Source: Chlorokybus atmophyticus (lineage: Eukaryota > Streptophyta > Chlorokybophyceae > Chlorokybales > Chlorokybaceae). Taken from it: a DNA stretch of 64,000 nucleotides. The stretch is taken from positions 361,836-425,835 of the forward strand of contig RHPI01002533.1 of the NCBI GenBank assembly GCA_009103225.1, given 5' to 3'. The position numbers and the translations under genes were made by a program. The notes below the pieces were generated by a model. The model ran no database searches. It was not told where the DNA came from and saw only the letters and a program-made list of their open reading frames with translations. Of this stretch, positions 49,908-62,598 are shown piece after piece; the stretch's first letter is position 1, and each line of letters begins with the position of its first letter.

Positions 49908-51439
49908 ATGGTGGCGGCGGCGGCGGCGGCAGTGGTGGCTCATGCATGCACAGCGTGCAGCAGCGCGCGCTCGCCTCTGCACGCCGGCCGCAGCAGAGCC
50001 TCGCCAGCAAGCAGGCAGCAGACTAGGAGACGACCGCAGGTCAGGAAGCTGACATGCATTGCTCGCCGCCCAGCTTGCAATGCCGTACTGCCAGCTGGTC
50101 TTGCGGCTTGAGCTGATCATATGGGAGATGTAGACATACGTGCATGCGAAGCTTAACACATACACATACGCAGTTTAAGCCGCGAACATTTCTTTGGGGC
50201 AGGCTGTGCGCAGAGAAAGGGTGGTCGTGAGGTGCAGCGCGGACGGGGGGGAGGAGGCCCCGGTGAAGAAGACGGGTGCGCAGCTGCGTGAGGAGTACTT
50301 CCTGGCTGCGGGGACCGGCGGCGAGCGAGGGTAAGTGACACACGCACGTGTACACTCACAAACCCACGCGTGCATGCACCCTGCATGTGTGCCTCGCAGT
50401 GCCATACGAGGAGTGCATGCCCGCTGCTGCGTGTGGTTTGCGCATGTGTTTGTGGTTTTCTCCTGCATGTTTGTAACCGAGGTGTTACTATATGGTGTTA
50501 GCACCGCTTTACAATAGTCTTCGTTCACATCAATGTTCGTTGCAGCGAGCAGTCATGCCTTTCAGCAAGCTGATTGCAAACAGCAGGGCCTGCAGGGATT
50601 TCTGCACCAGCGCTGACGGCACATTTCATCACTTGATTGTGCACTGAGTGAGCAACTGCTTGATGTACATTATTAAGGCGGCGCAGCAGTGTTGGCGTTG
50701 TCATCAACGTGACACAGACAAAGTCGTACGCAGGTTGCCAAAGGGTGCGTTTCTCAATGATGACGTCGAAGATGGGGAGATGGTTGAGATTGAGTGGCTG
50801 CCATACGGTGAAGTTGTGCATGCACCGGTATGTGAGCTGCATCTTGGGACACCATGGGAATTGTACAAAGCTCATCGACTTGCTTTTGTGTCACACCATA
50901 TCTGTAATGTCAAGTCAGTAGCACCTGAATGTCAATCAGCTTGGCTTGCACATGGCTGCATGCGTGCCTTTGGAACACAAGAACCCAACATGTCGTGATA
51001 TTCTCGACAACTAATGATCAGTTGCTCACCATTAAGTTGCTCAACACACACATGCAGGTGGGTTCAAACTTGCTGCGCGCGGGCGTAAACGCGGATGCCT
51101 TCCGCATCGACAACCGATTCTGCTTGACAGGGCAGTGCGACGTGTGCTGTGTCGAGATAGACGGCGCCGCGGCCGTCAGATCGTGCATGCTGCCGGTGCC
51201 AGCGTGAGTGTGTAACAGAGTGTGTGCGCGGGTGTGGTGTGCGAGCAAGTGTGAGCGTCCATGTGTGCGTATGCGCGTGTGTATATCTGTGCACGCATGC
51301 ATGCACGTGTTAATGAGTGTAAAGCTACACACGAGGGGCCTAACAGGATCCGAGATGTTACTTACTCATGTGTGGTGTGGTCGACAGGGGCAAGAAAACC
51401 ATTGAGTGCATGGTTATCGACAGTGACGAGGCCTGGTAA
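49908..51439 (+). CDS. Predicted plastid 2Fe-2S ferredoxin-like protein
   Basis: Five exons with agreeing phases: 49908-50039, 50203-50330, 50734-50827, 51058-51203 and 51388-51439; about 183 residues. The first ~55 residues are Ala/Arg/Ser-rich (MVAAAAAAVVAHACTACSSA), as in a chloroplast transit peptide, probably cleaved before the acidic stretch CSADGGEEAP. A ferredoxin-like half-domain follows: GAFLNDDVEDGEMVEIEWLP, GSNLLRAGVNADAF and FCLTGQCDVCCVEIDG, with RSCMLPVP. Cysteine spacing is C-x4-C-x2-C-C, with one more Cys 12 residues after the last. CX4CX2C fits a 2Fe-2S site, and the short distance to the fourth Cys is unlike photosynthetic ferredoxin. The redox partner is unknown. Confidence 0.78.
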
Positions 51440-53371
51440 GCTTGTTCTGCAATAAGTGTACCGTTGTGAGTGCGATCATGTCATGCATAGTGCCAGTGTC
51501 ACAGCAGGCCTTGCCATAGTTTTAGCAGGCTGGGCATATATCCCATGCATGTTACACATCAGCAATGTTGGCTTCAGGGAGCAAATGATGGTGTAAGGCG
51601 TCAACCGAAAACCTGGGGCAACAGCCCTTGTCTCTCATCAACCTCGCACAAAGACTGGAAGGTCGATCACTTGGTGTCAACCTGCGCACATATGCCACGA
51701 GAAAGCGACATAAGCGAGCGCCACGTATGACATTCACTCCCGTTGCTGTTCAACATAACATGTAGTATGTCCACGCTTGTGCGCTCAGATGGTTTGATAC
51801 TGCAATTATTACAGCAACTAACATTCTTTGCTGATAGCTGCGATTGTGGATTGCTGCTATTTATACTGCATCTAGGTAGAGAGCTTTGCTGTTGCCCCAA
51901 TTGGCTGGTGCAAGTTACGGTTTCGAGTGCATGTGTGTATGCCGTCCCCACCCATGCATAGGGTATAAGCATACCCTGCGTAGTATGGTATAGATGCGCG
52001 TTTTTTGCACTGGCAACGGTTGCCAGTTGTTGAATTGCACTCCACAACTACCTACGTATGCGGCGGCATCACATCACACATAAGCACATAAGCACAAGCA
52101 TATGATGCCATTTGTGATGCCGTTCATGTATTCACACGTGTACAACAAATAAAAAGAATGAAGTGCAATATATCGCAAATGATGCACAGTTATTAATACT
52201 CATCATTATGACTTTGGTGTCCGTCAACGCTCGCCTGCATATATGTATGGTAGCATAAAGGAAGGGGCCAAAGCAAGGACACGCACACTTGCATTAACCA
52301 TAGCCACAATCAACAAGTATAACCAGCACATGCAACCAACACTAAGCTACGGGGGCTGGGGCCTACATGCAAAATGCAGCAGGCAGGTTGCAACAGGTGG
52401 TGAGCAAGGGCATGGGCTGGTCGCACTACCTGCAAAGGGAGATGGAGAGGGAGACGCAGAGGGAGAGGTTACATATACGCCAGTATCGCAAGACCCACGA
52501 CCATGATGACTTGCACAACATGTACCATGTGAGTTATGAATGCTGCATAAGAGTGCAAGCACCAAGGCTGCAGTCAGGCACTTCAGCAAGAGTGCAAGCA
52601 CGCCGTGCAATACTCGAGCTTGTTTAATTTTACACAAAAGCTGGGTATTTGATTCAGACAGTCTGTGCCTCCTGCGTGCATATCGAGGCCCATCACAAGT
52701 TCCATTAATACTATAGGAAGTCGGTGAATTGGATGTGATAATGCCGAGCGGCATGAATCACCACGTAACATCAACTTCGTTAAAAAAGTGTAATTTGGGT
52801 GCGTAACAATTTAGCTATTACATCAATGGTGATTCTTATAGGTGCTCTTGATGCGTTCAATGGGTTGACATGCATTGCAAACAATTTAATCCTCATTCAC
52901 ATAGAAAGGCGACGTTGACAGATTAATATTGACATTCTCACATTGACAAGTGCGATGCACAAGTTGGTCATGCCGTTGGTGATTGCTGCTTCTTGTTTCA
53001 CGACACTTGCATAGCACAGACACGTGGTGTGCTGTATATGAGGTGAAGGCCTCGAGAGTGATAATTGTTTTTGCTTATGCTTGCTTATTCTTGTATGCTA
53101 TGTGTTTGCACACTGAGCATGTGTGTATGACTTGGAATGAGTATGATGTATATACCCTGTGCAGTCAGTAATTAGCTACCAAGTTGGTAACTCGATTGGA
53201 AATTGGTGTGCCAATTCAATGGCCTGTGCCAGACTCCTGCGGATTGACCGTCGACTGTCGACCAGCGGACGCCTGTTCAGCAACGACCGCGGTCTTGTCG
53301 ACGTGGCGCCCGTCTATCGCCCTTCGCCCACAGCACGCATGCGACAGTGCACACAGTGTGCATGTGGGTGA
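51440..53371. other. Stretch without a defended gene
   Basis: Mostly stop-rich spacer. One possible plus-strand exon ends at a good donor near 52527 (charged segment SHYLQREMERETQRERLH), but no partner exon was found. Small palindrome AGGGTATAAGCATACCCT at about 51959-51976. Confidence 0.35.
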
Positions 53372-56222
53372 ATGCCAGCTGGGGCGGTCATGGGTGTCGG
53401 CGGCGTGGTGGCGGTGCTAGGGTCCACCTTGCCGCTCACCCGCCCACATACATCTTCCGCTTCTCCCGCCTCATCAATACGCTCAGACCATTCTGAGGAT
53501 GGAATCATCATCAGCAGCAGCAGGCGGCGCTTGCTCAGGCACAGCAGACGCCGGCCTGCAGTGGTGTCTGCTGCTCAGAACTCGGGTGAGACCGCAGACG
53601 CAGGCGCCAAGAAGAAGGTGCTTATCCTGGGAGGCAGCGGCAGGGTTGGCCGCTCCACTGTGAAGGCCCTGTTGGACGCGCCTGGCATTGCCGTCGCCAT
53701 TGGCGGCAGAAGCAGGTATGCAGGCTCCTGTACTTCTCGCAGTCTCTCTTTCAATCACATCACATGGTTGTCTTCACATAAGTATTCGTTGAGTGTTGAG
53801 TGTTGAGTATTGCGAGGCATACACAGCATGCAGGGCAACAGTACGCATGTACAGTGTTAGTGTTACTGTTGCGGTGCATGGTTTCCGGGAGGAGCATGCA
53901 ACAGTATTGACTTACGCTGTGTGCGTAGAGAGCGTGCCAATACGGCGCTGGCGGGCATCCTGGAGCACCCGGAGTTCAGGCAGTGCGACATCAATGACGT
54001 TGAGTCAGTTGTGGAAGCTCTGAAAGGTACGCATTGCTATCACTGCTTGAGTGGGTGAGAAAGGTTAGCGAACTTGCCGTACAGTGATCCCTGATGCTGG
54101 ATCAATTGGACATTGACACTGGTCATATATTCTGAGTATTATACTTCATGTTGTAGTTGGTGGGTATAACAGTCAGGATTTACATGCGGTTCGCCATGTG
54201 CTGTAGTCCGAGTTTAGTATCTCGAGCACACACTGCACACACCACCTACTGGGGTGTAACTGGCCGAAGTGCTCGAGACTAGTTCTATCGCCAATGTTCA
54301 GTATGCGTTGGAGACTCCAACTTGGAGTGCTACCAAACACTGCTTGTTCTCTATTAGCCTGCAATCACATCGTCATGTTCACAATATTGGGCTGAGCTGG
54401 GTCCCTGCGCACCACATTATGCTGTTGCCACGCAATATGCGTTGTACGTATCCATTGCAGGCGTGGATTGCGTTGTACACACTGCTGGACCTTTTCAAAG
54501 GAGAGACCAATGCACGGTGCTTGAAGCCGCTATTGCTTCTAAGGTGACCTCAAGTCAGTTCTTGTATCGAGCAAACGTCAGCCATTAACAGTCATCAATA
54601 CTTGCAATCCTTGCTCCGACAACAAGTCATGCAACACGTTGTTTCAGACTCCATATGTGGACGTGTGTGACGACACCAAGTACTCGCAACGAGCAAAGGG
54701 TTATCACGAGCAGGCAAAGGCTGCAGGCGTTCCCGCCATCACAACAGGCGGGATATACCCCGGCACAAGCAATGGTATGTCACTCGCAGTGTTCTAAAAA
54801 CTTTTAGGCAACAAGGATGAGCTGATAAGCATTGCACGCCCCCGCAGTCATGGCGGCGGAGATGGTGGACATTGGCAGGCGGTCGGGGGCGGAACCGGTG
54901 TCGCTCAAGTACAGCTATTACACCGCGGGGTCGGGTGGGGCGGGACCGACGCTGCTGGCAACAACTTTCTTGCTGTGCGGAGAACAGGTCATCACCTATG
55001 AGAATGGTTAGTGTCTGTGCTGTGCTGTGCTGTGCAGTCTGTCCACGTCCGGCACGGTGTCAGGGTCAATGCACAAGGAGGATGTTTGACATGACACACG
55101 GTCTTTGCTCCATGTGGTAGTTTTTCAAGCATTGTGTCGCCTACTTTGAATTTTCAGCAGATGTGGATGAGGGCGGCACACAACCTTGCTATTGCTTTTC
55201 TGTTCTCCAGCTACAACACACATGTTCTAGTAGTTAGTGGTGTAAGTTCCTCCCACGTACACACCTGTGGTTGCGTGCTTAGGCTGCATATTAAACTTTG
55301 GCAGTTGCCTACAAGATTGAAGTGACCGATCATGCATGCATTCATGGGTTGCGACCCGTTCACGAGTTGGACGGCCCAGGGAATTGTGAGTGCACTGATT
55401 CAGCTTCACGTGGAGTGTGTGTGCGCTGATACATGTACGTATATGTGTCCCGCAGGTGAGGTAGTCTGGAGGAAGCCCACAAGCGACGAGCGCATTGTGG
55501 ACTTTGGCGCGGGCTTGGGAATGAAGTCCGTGTACCTGTACAACCTGCCCGAGGTGCAGTCTTCGTTCCAGTCGCTGAATGTCCCCACCGTGAGCGCCCG
55601 GTTCGGCACCGACCCGCCCTTCTGGAACTGGGTCATGAGCGGCCTCGCCACCTTCGCACCGAAAGACTTCCTGGAGGACAGAGCGCGTATTGAGGCATTT
55701 GCCAAGTTCTCAGACCCAATGTGAGTGTCTTTATGCAGGTGTGCTAGTTAACGTGCTGACAGTGCAGTGTCTGATCCTGTCGTGTGTGTGTAAATGCAAT
55801 AGGGTTCGGCTTGTCGACAAAGTCGCCGGCGAGAAGGTTGGCATGCGTGTGGATCTCGAGTTTGACAACAAGAGCATAGCGTGCGCGGTGTTCGTGCATG
55901 AGCGGCTGTCAGAGTGAGTGAAGTTTGGAACATGGCCGCTTGTGTTCGAGGATTGGACGGTCTGGTTGCTCAGCTGGTTTGATAGTCATGTGGTGACGTG
56001 TTGTGCAGGTGTGTTGGAACATCCATTGCTGCGTTTGCGAGGACTGTTGTGTCCGGGGCAACGCAACCTGGTGTGTGGTTTCCGGAAGAGTCGGGCGGTG
56101 TTCCTGATCGTCGTGCGATGCTGGAGATGGCAGTGCAGGGTTGCAAACGTTTTGTACTGAATAAAGCACCTTGGCAGATTGAAAGCACTGCTAGTCAAAT
56201 AGGTTTGGGTCTATATTGGTAA
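53372..56222 (+). CDS. Saccharopine-dehydrogenase-like NAD(P)-binding protein, probably plastid
   Basis: Eight exons with agreeing phases: 53372-53715, 53929-54026, 54461-54543, 54648-54774, 54848-55006, 55456-55720, 55803-55913 and 56009-56222. After a Ser/Arg-rich N-terminus of about 75 residues (likely transit peptide) comes a Rossmann start, KVLILGGSGRVGRSTVKAL, then CDINDVESVVEAL, GVDCVVHTAGPFQ and TPYVDVCDDT. GIYPGTSNVMAAEMV follows, and the rest is an alpha/beta domain ending in LNKAPWQIE. This matches the saccharopine dehydrogenase-like family of plants and cyanobacteria (Arabidopsis At1g50450 type), not the lysine-degrading bifunctional enzyme. The substrate is unknown. No break seen. 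Confidence 0.87.
54219..54282. repeat. Imperfect inverted repeat in an intron
   Basis: Arms TATCTCGAGCAC and GTGCTCGAGACTA face each other across about 40 bases in the second intron of the saccharopine-like gene. Confidence 0.6.
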
Positions 56223-57791
56223 CCAGCACTTTGAGATATGCTGCGTACATTCAGTGCAGCAGAAAATCCGCACAGCCTGTCTATAACTGCTGGCTCACTA
56301 CGCAGACATTCTCTAAGCACTATGCACTGCCAAAGTGTAACGGCTGAAGCGTGTAGGGGTCCCAATTCTCTCAAACTCTCAATTCTTGCATGTGCACTGC
56401 TTCACGCTTCTCACTCGTTATGCACAAACGCCTCCATACCATGGGAACCAGACAGTGACAGCCTCACCGCACATGGCATTGAAAAGCAACAGCACTTGCG
56501 CAGCATACAGCCAAGTGGTAGAAAAAGCAGATCTGTAATGTGACCACCACAAGGTGCACTCAATCAGCGAGTTGTTTCCGGCATTGAACATGGGGAGTGT
56601 GAAGTGCCCCTTCATAACGGCCCTGAACAAGCCCACACAACTGTATGACTTTCAAGTTGAGCATACTGGCACCACAACAAACCCGCACCTGAACCAGGTG
56701 CCAACCACACAAAGCCTTGCAAAAAAGTACTGTAGATTAACAATGTAGCGCACAACGTCCATGCGCACATGGTACCCAAGAATCAGCTATCTTCCGCAAT
56801 CGCAGCAACTGACGCACCATGGGCCAGTGGCTGCCATGCAGTGTGGTGTGTCTGCCCCTTTGGCACACGACTGTTATATCTGGCAAAAACCTGGCTGCTG
56901 CTTGCAACGCGCACGCCTCTCAACTTGATTCGCTGTGTAGTGCTGGTGCAGTGAGTGTCGCATAGTCTGCACACAGGCGACTTGCGCGGCCTTTTGGTGC
57001 ACAACGGCATCAACATATCACACATCTGCATCCTCCGGACACTTCTTCCGCGGATTCCTCTTCCATGGGGTCCCTGCAGAGATACATGTTGTGAGACATC
57101 GACTCCCACAATTCTGACATCCCCACACACAATATGGCGATACTCTGCTCAACATTATGGTTTCTCCTGGCCCTGCATTCCCCATTGCAGGGCAAGATTG
57201 GGTTGCAACAACAAGCAAATGCAAAACAAAGCATGTTTTATGAGTTGCACACAGAAGCTTTGAAGCATGCTCTATGTACAAACGGCCCTTAAATTCCTAC
57301 CCAGACGCTAATCAGAGCATGAAGACACACGCAGCCCATGCGCATCTGCTACTGCACACAACAGTGGTCAACTCAAGGCGTATCGCACGCAGCGAGCTTG
57401 CTAAATTGCTAGCAAGCTCGCGAGAGTTTTACCCATTGTCGACAGCAATGTACCCTGTCCTGCTGCTGCAAAAGATGGAAACATTGCAGGCTGATGCGAC
57501 CGCAGAACCACGCAGTGCCATCAGCCTACTGATGAACTTAACATCCGCATGCAACTACTTCCGTTACCATTTATGGACCCTCTGCTCACGACTTGCAGTT
57601 TCCCGAAGCTCAAGATCAAAATCAAGGCCAAGACATGCTCGACTTGTTTAATGACACAAGCAGATTGCTTATGTCCACCATGGCTGGCCTAGGGGCAGCG
57701 ACACACTTGATTCTGCAGAGACGGACGGATTGCAAGAGTCGACACTGCAGCAACAGCAGTCAAAGAGGACCATTCCAACATCACCACTTAC
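56223..57791. other. Stretch with possible unrecognised minus-strand exons
   Basis: Downstream exons of the gene starting at 58081 should lie here. Candidates such as the one after a CTGCAG acceptor near 57.07 kb are open but carry no motif, so I do not place them. Confidence 0.3.
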
Positions 57792-58081
57792 GGTGGTTCA
57801 AACTCCCGCACTTGCGCGAGGTCCTTTCCGTGCATGTCCTGCCAGGACACGCTGCGTCGGTTGGGACTCTTGGGGCTGGCGGGTGCAACGCGGCCGTTAG
57901 GCTCTTCTCCATCCTCTGCTGCTGCTACAGCTTGATCCGCGTCCTTGCGCGGCGTACCAGGCTGCCTCTTCTTCTGGTCCCAGGTCGCGATGGACCTTGG
58001 CGATGACGGCTTCTCGCCAATAACTGACACTAACTTGCTGAGATCATGGTTGTGGGTATTGTTGGCCGTCTCCTCGGCCAT
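57792..58081 (-). CDS. First exon of an unrecognised protein
   Basis: The exon starts at 58081 (MAEETANNTHNHDLSKLV) and ends at a clear GTAAGT donor at 57791. It encodes about 97 residues, hydrophilic and Pro/Ser/Lys-rich. A compact motif, RRSVSWQDMHGKDLAQVREF, stands just before the donor. VSWxDxHGKxLxxVxEF resembles a short conserved motif of several plant and algal regulatory proteins, but I cannot name the family. Downstream exons were not identified, so the gene is incomplete here. Confidence 0.5.
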
Positions 58082-59057
58082 CTAGGCCCATTTACCTGCG
58101 GAGGCGCCCCCAGTGCTCCCCGCCCCCAGTGCGAGAAAAGATCAGACCCCCCACATCAAGCAAGGGTGGACCAAGAGCACTATACTCGACCTATCTGTCC
58201 CCTCCTTCAACCCTTACACCGTCCTTGAACCGCCCAGACCGGTCCACCTCCGCCGCCGCCCTCCCGGCGGCATGTCTCCAGCAACCCAACCCAGAATCCG
58301 TGAACACAGTGATCTTACGTGTAGATCTTCGGTCACTACATGGCCCTCCTCCAGCACGGCCGCCGCCGCCGCCGCCGCCCACCCGGTCTAAAAGCAGATG
58401 CGCTAGGGTAGGGTTTGCCGGACTACAAACGGGATAGTCAAATGGTAACACCGTCGCCGTCATTGGAATTATAACATCAGGCTGACCTCTGAATTCTTGC
58501 TGTCCACAACCTCGAACTGACCTCAAACGGCTGTTTAACACGGCTGTTAAACAGCCGTTTGCGGCGAAGGCTCCGAGAGAACGATTTGCTCCTTTTCACT
58601 CCACCAAACCGATATCCTGCTGTGTGAGCTGATTGCAATGGTGAGTTAAGGATATCTGCGTGATGGCATAGGAAGCCAGCAGCAGCAGTGGTAGTTGGTG
58701 GTGGAGACAGCGTGGCGGAGCACCAGCACGAGGAGGAGGAGGTGGAGGTGGCTGGACTGGGCTGGAGGTTTTCATGCCATTATGATGTGATGGGCGTCTT
58801 GTCGAAGCTTCAAGTTTGAAAGCATCAACGTTGTCTGGGTTCAACGGCACGGCTGCAGCGCTGCCTGTCACTTGAGCTTTTGTGGCATGCTGGCCGCTTC
58901 AGTTTGAGCGGCGTTACGGCATGGAGGCCAGCTGGGTGTCCAGCGACAGTTGTGCATGAACCATTGACTCGGTGTGAAATGTGGTTCGGCTGCACGTAAG
59001 CTTGAACTGTTATTAGCTTACTGCTGCTCCCCGCAGCTGGGGAGCGGTCGTTGAGGC
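58082..59057. promoter_or_regulatory. Divergent upstream region with a perfect hairpin
   Basis: Lies between the unknown gene (-) and the GPR107-like gene (+). It has GCC-repeat-rich parts (58364-58380) and the hairpin at 58524-58561. Near 58640-58870 both strands are open for short distances without motifs. Confidence 0.4.
58524..58561. repeat. Perfect 17-bp-stem hairpin
   Basis: CAAACGGCTGTTTAACA, a CGGC loop, then the exact reverse complement. No U-tract follows, so it is not a terminator. It may be a regulatory site or a transposon footprint. Confidence 0.9.
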
Positions 59058-61015
59058 ATGGCCGGCAGCGGCGGCGGTCGGCTCCGTGCTGCTGTCAGCT
59101 GGCTGCTGGTTTCTCTGCTTGTTGCGTTGCCAGCTGTAGCTCGAGCGCGCGTCACTCACAGTCGCATTCGCCGGGATGACAGGGCGATCATCCTGTTCGA
59201 CAGGTGCGTTCAATGTGTGTGTCCTTGCGCAACATTCATGCTTGATGTTGCTTATTTGCCAACCCACTCAGTCAACGTCTCTGGGAGATGTTAGTCGTTC
59301 TTCGTCAGGCTATAGCGCATGCATGCTAGCATGCTTTACCAACCAGCAGGCATGCATTGGCTGCTGTTGTTGTTGTGCTGCATTGCTTCTTCTCAGTTTA
59401 TCATTGGAAATGCATGCTGTATCGCTTGCCGTTGACAGCTCCTTGTCTTTGTTTCCTTGCCAGTTTTTGTTTCTTGCCTTCGGGAGGTGTCATCGACATT
59501 TCCATACCGTATCACGAGCTGCTCTTGCCTACACCGCAACCGGCGGTGATCGACAAGAGCCGGCTGGGGTTTTTCCTGGCAGATCCAGAGGAAGAAGCGC
59601 AGCTGGACCTGGCGTTGCACAATCATGTTTGCGTTCTCAAAGACCGCCATGTGCACCTGCTCTTCACATGGGAAGATGTGAGTGATACTCGCGATTTTGC
59701 ATAACTGCTCCACGTGCTAGTTTTGTGCTAGTGGCAATGTCATTATTGTGTTCAACACGCAAAGTTGCGTGCTTTTGCAACAACTCATGTTGATCTGGTG
59801 GTTGTGTAGATTGATGCGGTACAAAGGAATGAAACGTTTCGGTTCTACAAGCAATTGACAACTGGTGGCGATCTGCGGTTGTTTTGGGCTAACTGCCAAG
59901 GCAACTACTACGCCAGCTTTGATGTCATAACACGATTGTACAACACAAACAGCCAGGAAGTGAAGGATTTCCTGCCTGCTGGCGAGAGCGTGTTGCCTCT
60001 GCTTTACTTCCTTTGCTTTGGCACATACGTGTTGCTGGCGTTCATTTGGATACGGTTTCTAGTCGTCAAGCGAAGCGATGGCACTCACAAGATACACGTG
60101 CTCATGGCGGTGTTGGTTGTGCTCCGAGCGTTGACCGCTGTATCCCAGGTGAGCAGCGATGCTGCATGCGTGCAAGTGTTGTTGCAGTTTTGGTTGGGTT
60201 TGGCAGTAGCATTAATGATTGATGCCTTATGTTCGTTGTTGCTCATAACTGTCTGTGGTGTGCAGGCTGGCATGTATCAATGGGTTAAAACAACAGGCAA
60301 TGCATCCGGTTGGAACATTGCATTCTACATATTCTCTTTCTTCCGTGGTGTCATGCTGTTTGTTGTCATTGTGCTCGTGGGCACTGGATGGTCCTTCTTA
60401 AAGCCCTATCTCCAAAGCAGAGAGAAGCGAGTGCTAGTGTTTGTCATCCCCCTGCAGGTATGACATTCAGTTGGCATGCAGTGTATGCATGTTGCTCATG
60501 CATGTGTCTCACTGTACCCAGATGCATTACTGTCAATATTACTTGCAGTGTTGATGTTTGGTCTTCATGGTCTGCAGGTGTTTGCCAATGTTGCAGTGGT
60601 AGTTCTAGACGAGACCAACATGAGCTCCAAGGCATGGTTTACGTGGCGAGACCTGTTTCACTTAGTCGACATCATCTGCTGCTGCGCGATCCTCTTCCCC
60701 ATAGTCTGGTCAATCAAGCATCTGCGAGAAGCGGCCGAGGCCGACGGCAAGGCGGCCACAAACCTGCAGAAGCTAGTGCTGTTTAGGCAGTTTTACGTGG
60801 TGGCCGTGGGCTACATCTACTCCACGAGGATAGTGGTGTACCTGCTGGAGAGTACCACCCCTTGCGAGCTCGCATGGTTCAGCATGTTTGCCTCGGAGGC
60901 CGTCACCATGGCGTTCTATCTTTTTGTGGGTTTCAAGTTCAGGCCCGCCAGCGACAATCCTTACTTTCACGCGGAAGAAGAGCACCAACCGTTGGTTCAT
61001 GCAGAGGAGCTCTGA
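59058..61015 (+). CDS. GPR107/108-like (GOST family) seven-TM protein
   Basis: Five exons with agreeing phases: 59058-59203, 59464-59677, 59810-60148, 60266-60457 and 60578-61015; about 442 residues. The protein has a signal peptide (AAVSWLLVSLLVALPAVARA), a lumenal beta-rich domain, and FWANCQGNYYASFDVITRLYN just before the membrane part, a hallmark of the family. Seven hydrophobic segments follow, starting LPLLYFLCFGTYVLLAFIWI and ending FASEAVTMAFYLFVGFKFRP, with a short acidic tail. GPR107/108 proteins sit in the Golgi and endosomes and act in membrane traffic; plant members are called CAND. The lumenal domain seems shorter than in animals, so an exon between 59204 and 59463 or a longer 5' end could be missed. 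Confidence 0.87.
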
Positions 61016-61700
61016 TTGATGAAGTAGCAACACAATCTCGGCTCAGAGCATACTGTTTCGACGGCTGCAGCTGCCTGCAAGACAGCTTGTCCCGTCATGC
61101 CTCGTAGGATCTGGCCAGGTTATTGGTATTGATAACCGGGTGCATGGCTTACGCTCGGGCTGGAGCAGGCGTAACACCGTATTTTGGCGCATCAATGGGC
61201 ATCAGTGCCGGAGGATCGGCCACTTGAAAGTCCATCATGCTCTGTGTCCCAGGTAATACTGGTGATGTAGCGCGCAGCCACCAGTTGAGTCAATCTGACT
61301 CGTGAGTGCTAGTTGGCAATCAAGGCACACCAGCTTGGACACCCCTCCAGAAGTGGGCCACATGCGCAGCGCTCCCTTGCACTAGATGTTTTGTTTAGCA
61401 TTTGGCTATTTGTTCTGCGCTTGAATTGGTTGTTTCAGTGTAAACAATTGTCAGCTATGTTTTTCTGTGCACATGCGTTGGTGTTGTCTGTATGACTTCT
61501 GCTGTACAACCTGAATGCGATCATACTGATCTTGCCATGGCTGCATTTGCCACCTGCATCCGCTTTTCCTGACTGCCACAGACACGCAAGCTCCGGTACT
61601 GGCATTGTTACGAGTAGAGCATTATGAATTGACATTGTGATACTACTCATTGTTGACTTGGATGTTTAATTGCATCATGCGACAAAGTAGCACAGCCTGC
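61016..61700. other. Stretch without a recognised gene
   Basis: Contains the 3' UTR of the GPR107-like gene; a TGTAA near 61439-61443 is a possible polyadenylation signal. Nothing else recognised. Confidence 0.35.
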
Positions 61701-61716
61701 AAGCTGCATTTATCTA

Positions 61717-62598
61717 ATGGGCTGTGCCATGCATGGTCCATTGCTTGTTTCCAACTCGACTGCAACACTTGAACGGGTTGATCTCGCTGTCACAGGCAAC
61801 CTATGCCTACCCACGTCTCCAGTCGGCATCGGGTTGGGAGCAGGTGCGTGGCTGCTGGCGCTGCCGTTGTATCCTGCGTTGCGCTTGTCCAGCCCTGTCT
61901 TTTGTACGGCGGTGCGCTTGTTGCTGGGCCTACCTCACCCTATGCTAGCTCATGTACGGCACTGCGCCTGTGGTACGGCCTTGTCGGATGGACGAGGCAT
62001 ACACCTGTTGCGTTGCTCTGCTGATCCTCAACGCCTTGTCACGCACGACAACGCCCTGCGTGATGAGGTGTATCATGTTTTACGGGAGGCGGGGTACTCG
62101 GTCAGCAGGGAGCGCTCCAATTTCATGCCGATCCAGCCCTGAGAGGTGCAGGGACGCCAATTGGACCTGGTGGCATCGGAGCCAGGACCATGACCGTCAC
62201 CTACTGAACACCATTGTGACCACAATCAGCGCTCAGCCGGGAGGAGGAGCGCGCAGCGGAGTTGGCGAAGTGTTGGAAGTACGGCGAGCACGCGGAGACA
62301 AATTCATTCAGACAAGTTTATTCCTTTGGCAGCGGAGACGTTCGGCGCCTTGGGAGCTTCTTTCCACGAGCTGATTACTGATTGTGCGCGCCGTGTAGTC
62401 CAGCATTGGGGGTTGCATACGACACGTATGTCCGCGTTCGTGTCCATGTACCGGCAGCGGATTGCTTGTGCACTACAGCGAGCTCAGGGCGTGGCTTTGT
62501 TGGAAAGAGCGACGACGGCCGTGTGTGCAGCTCCGGGTTGGCCGCCACCGCAACCTGCTCCTATGACAACCCTGTCCGTGGCAGTGCTCTTGGCGTGA
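61717..62598 (+). pseudogene. Non-LTR (LINE) retrotransposon 3' remnant
   Basis: The first frame (to 62142) matches the region after the reverse transcriptase of algal/plant LINE-like elements: GAGAWLLALPLYPALRLS, a VRLLLGLPHPML segment, an HCACGTAL..LLRC Cys/His knuckle, and HNALRDEVYHVLREAGY. The C-terminal part continues in other frames to about 62598 (FIPLAAETFGALGASFHELI; ALQRAQGVALLER), after a stop and frame shifts. The upstream endonuclease and RT are absent, as in 5'-truncated LINEs. Confidence 0.75.

Noticed and set aside
52347-52754. Minus-strand frame of 135 codons with a hydrophobic stretch
   Set aside because: No motif, low-complexity Ser/Pro content, and no splice or homology support.
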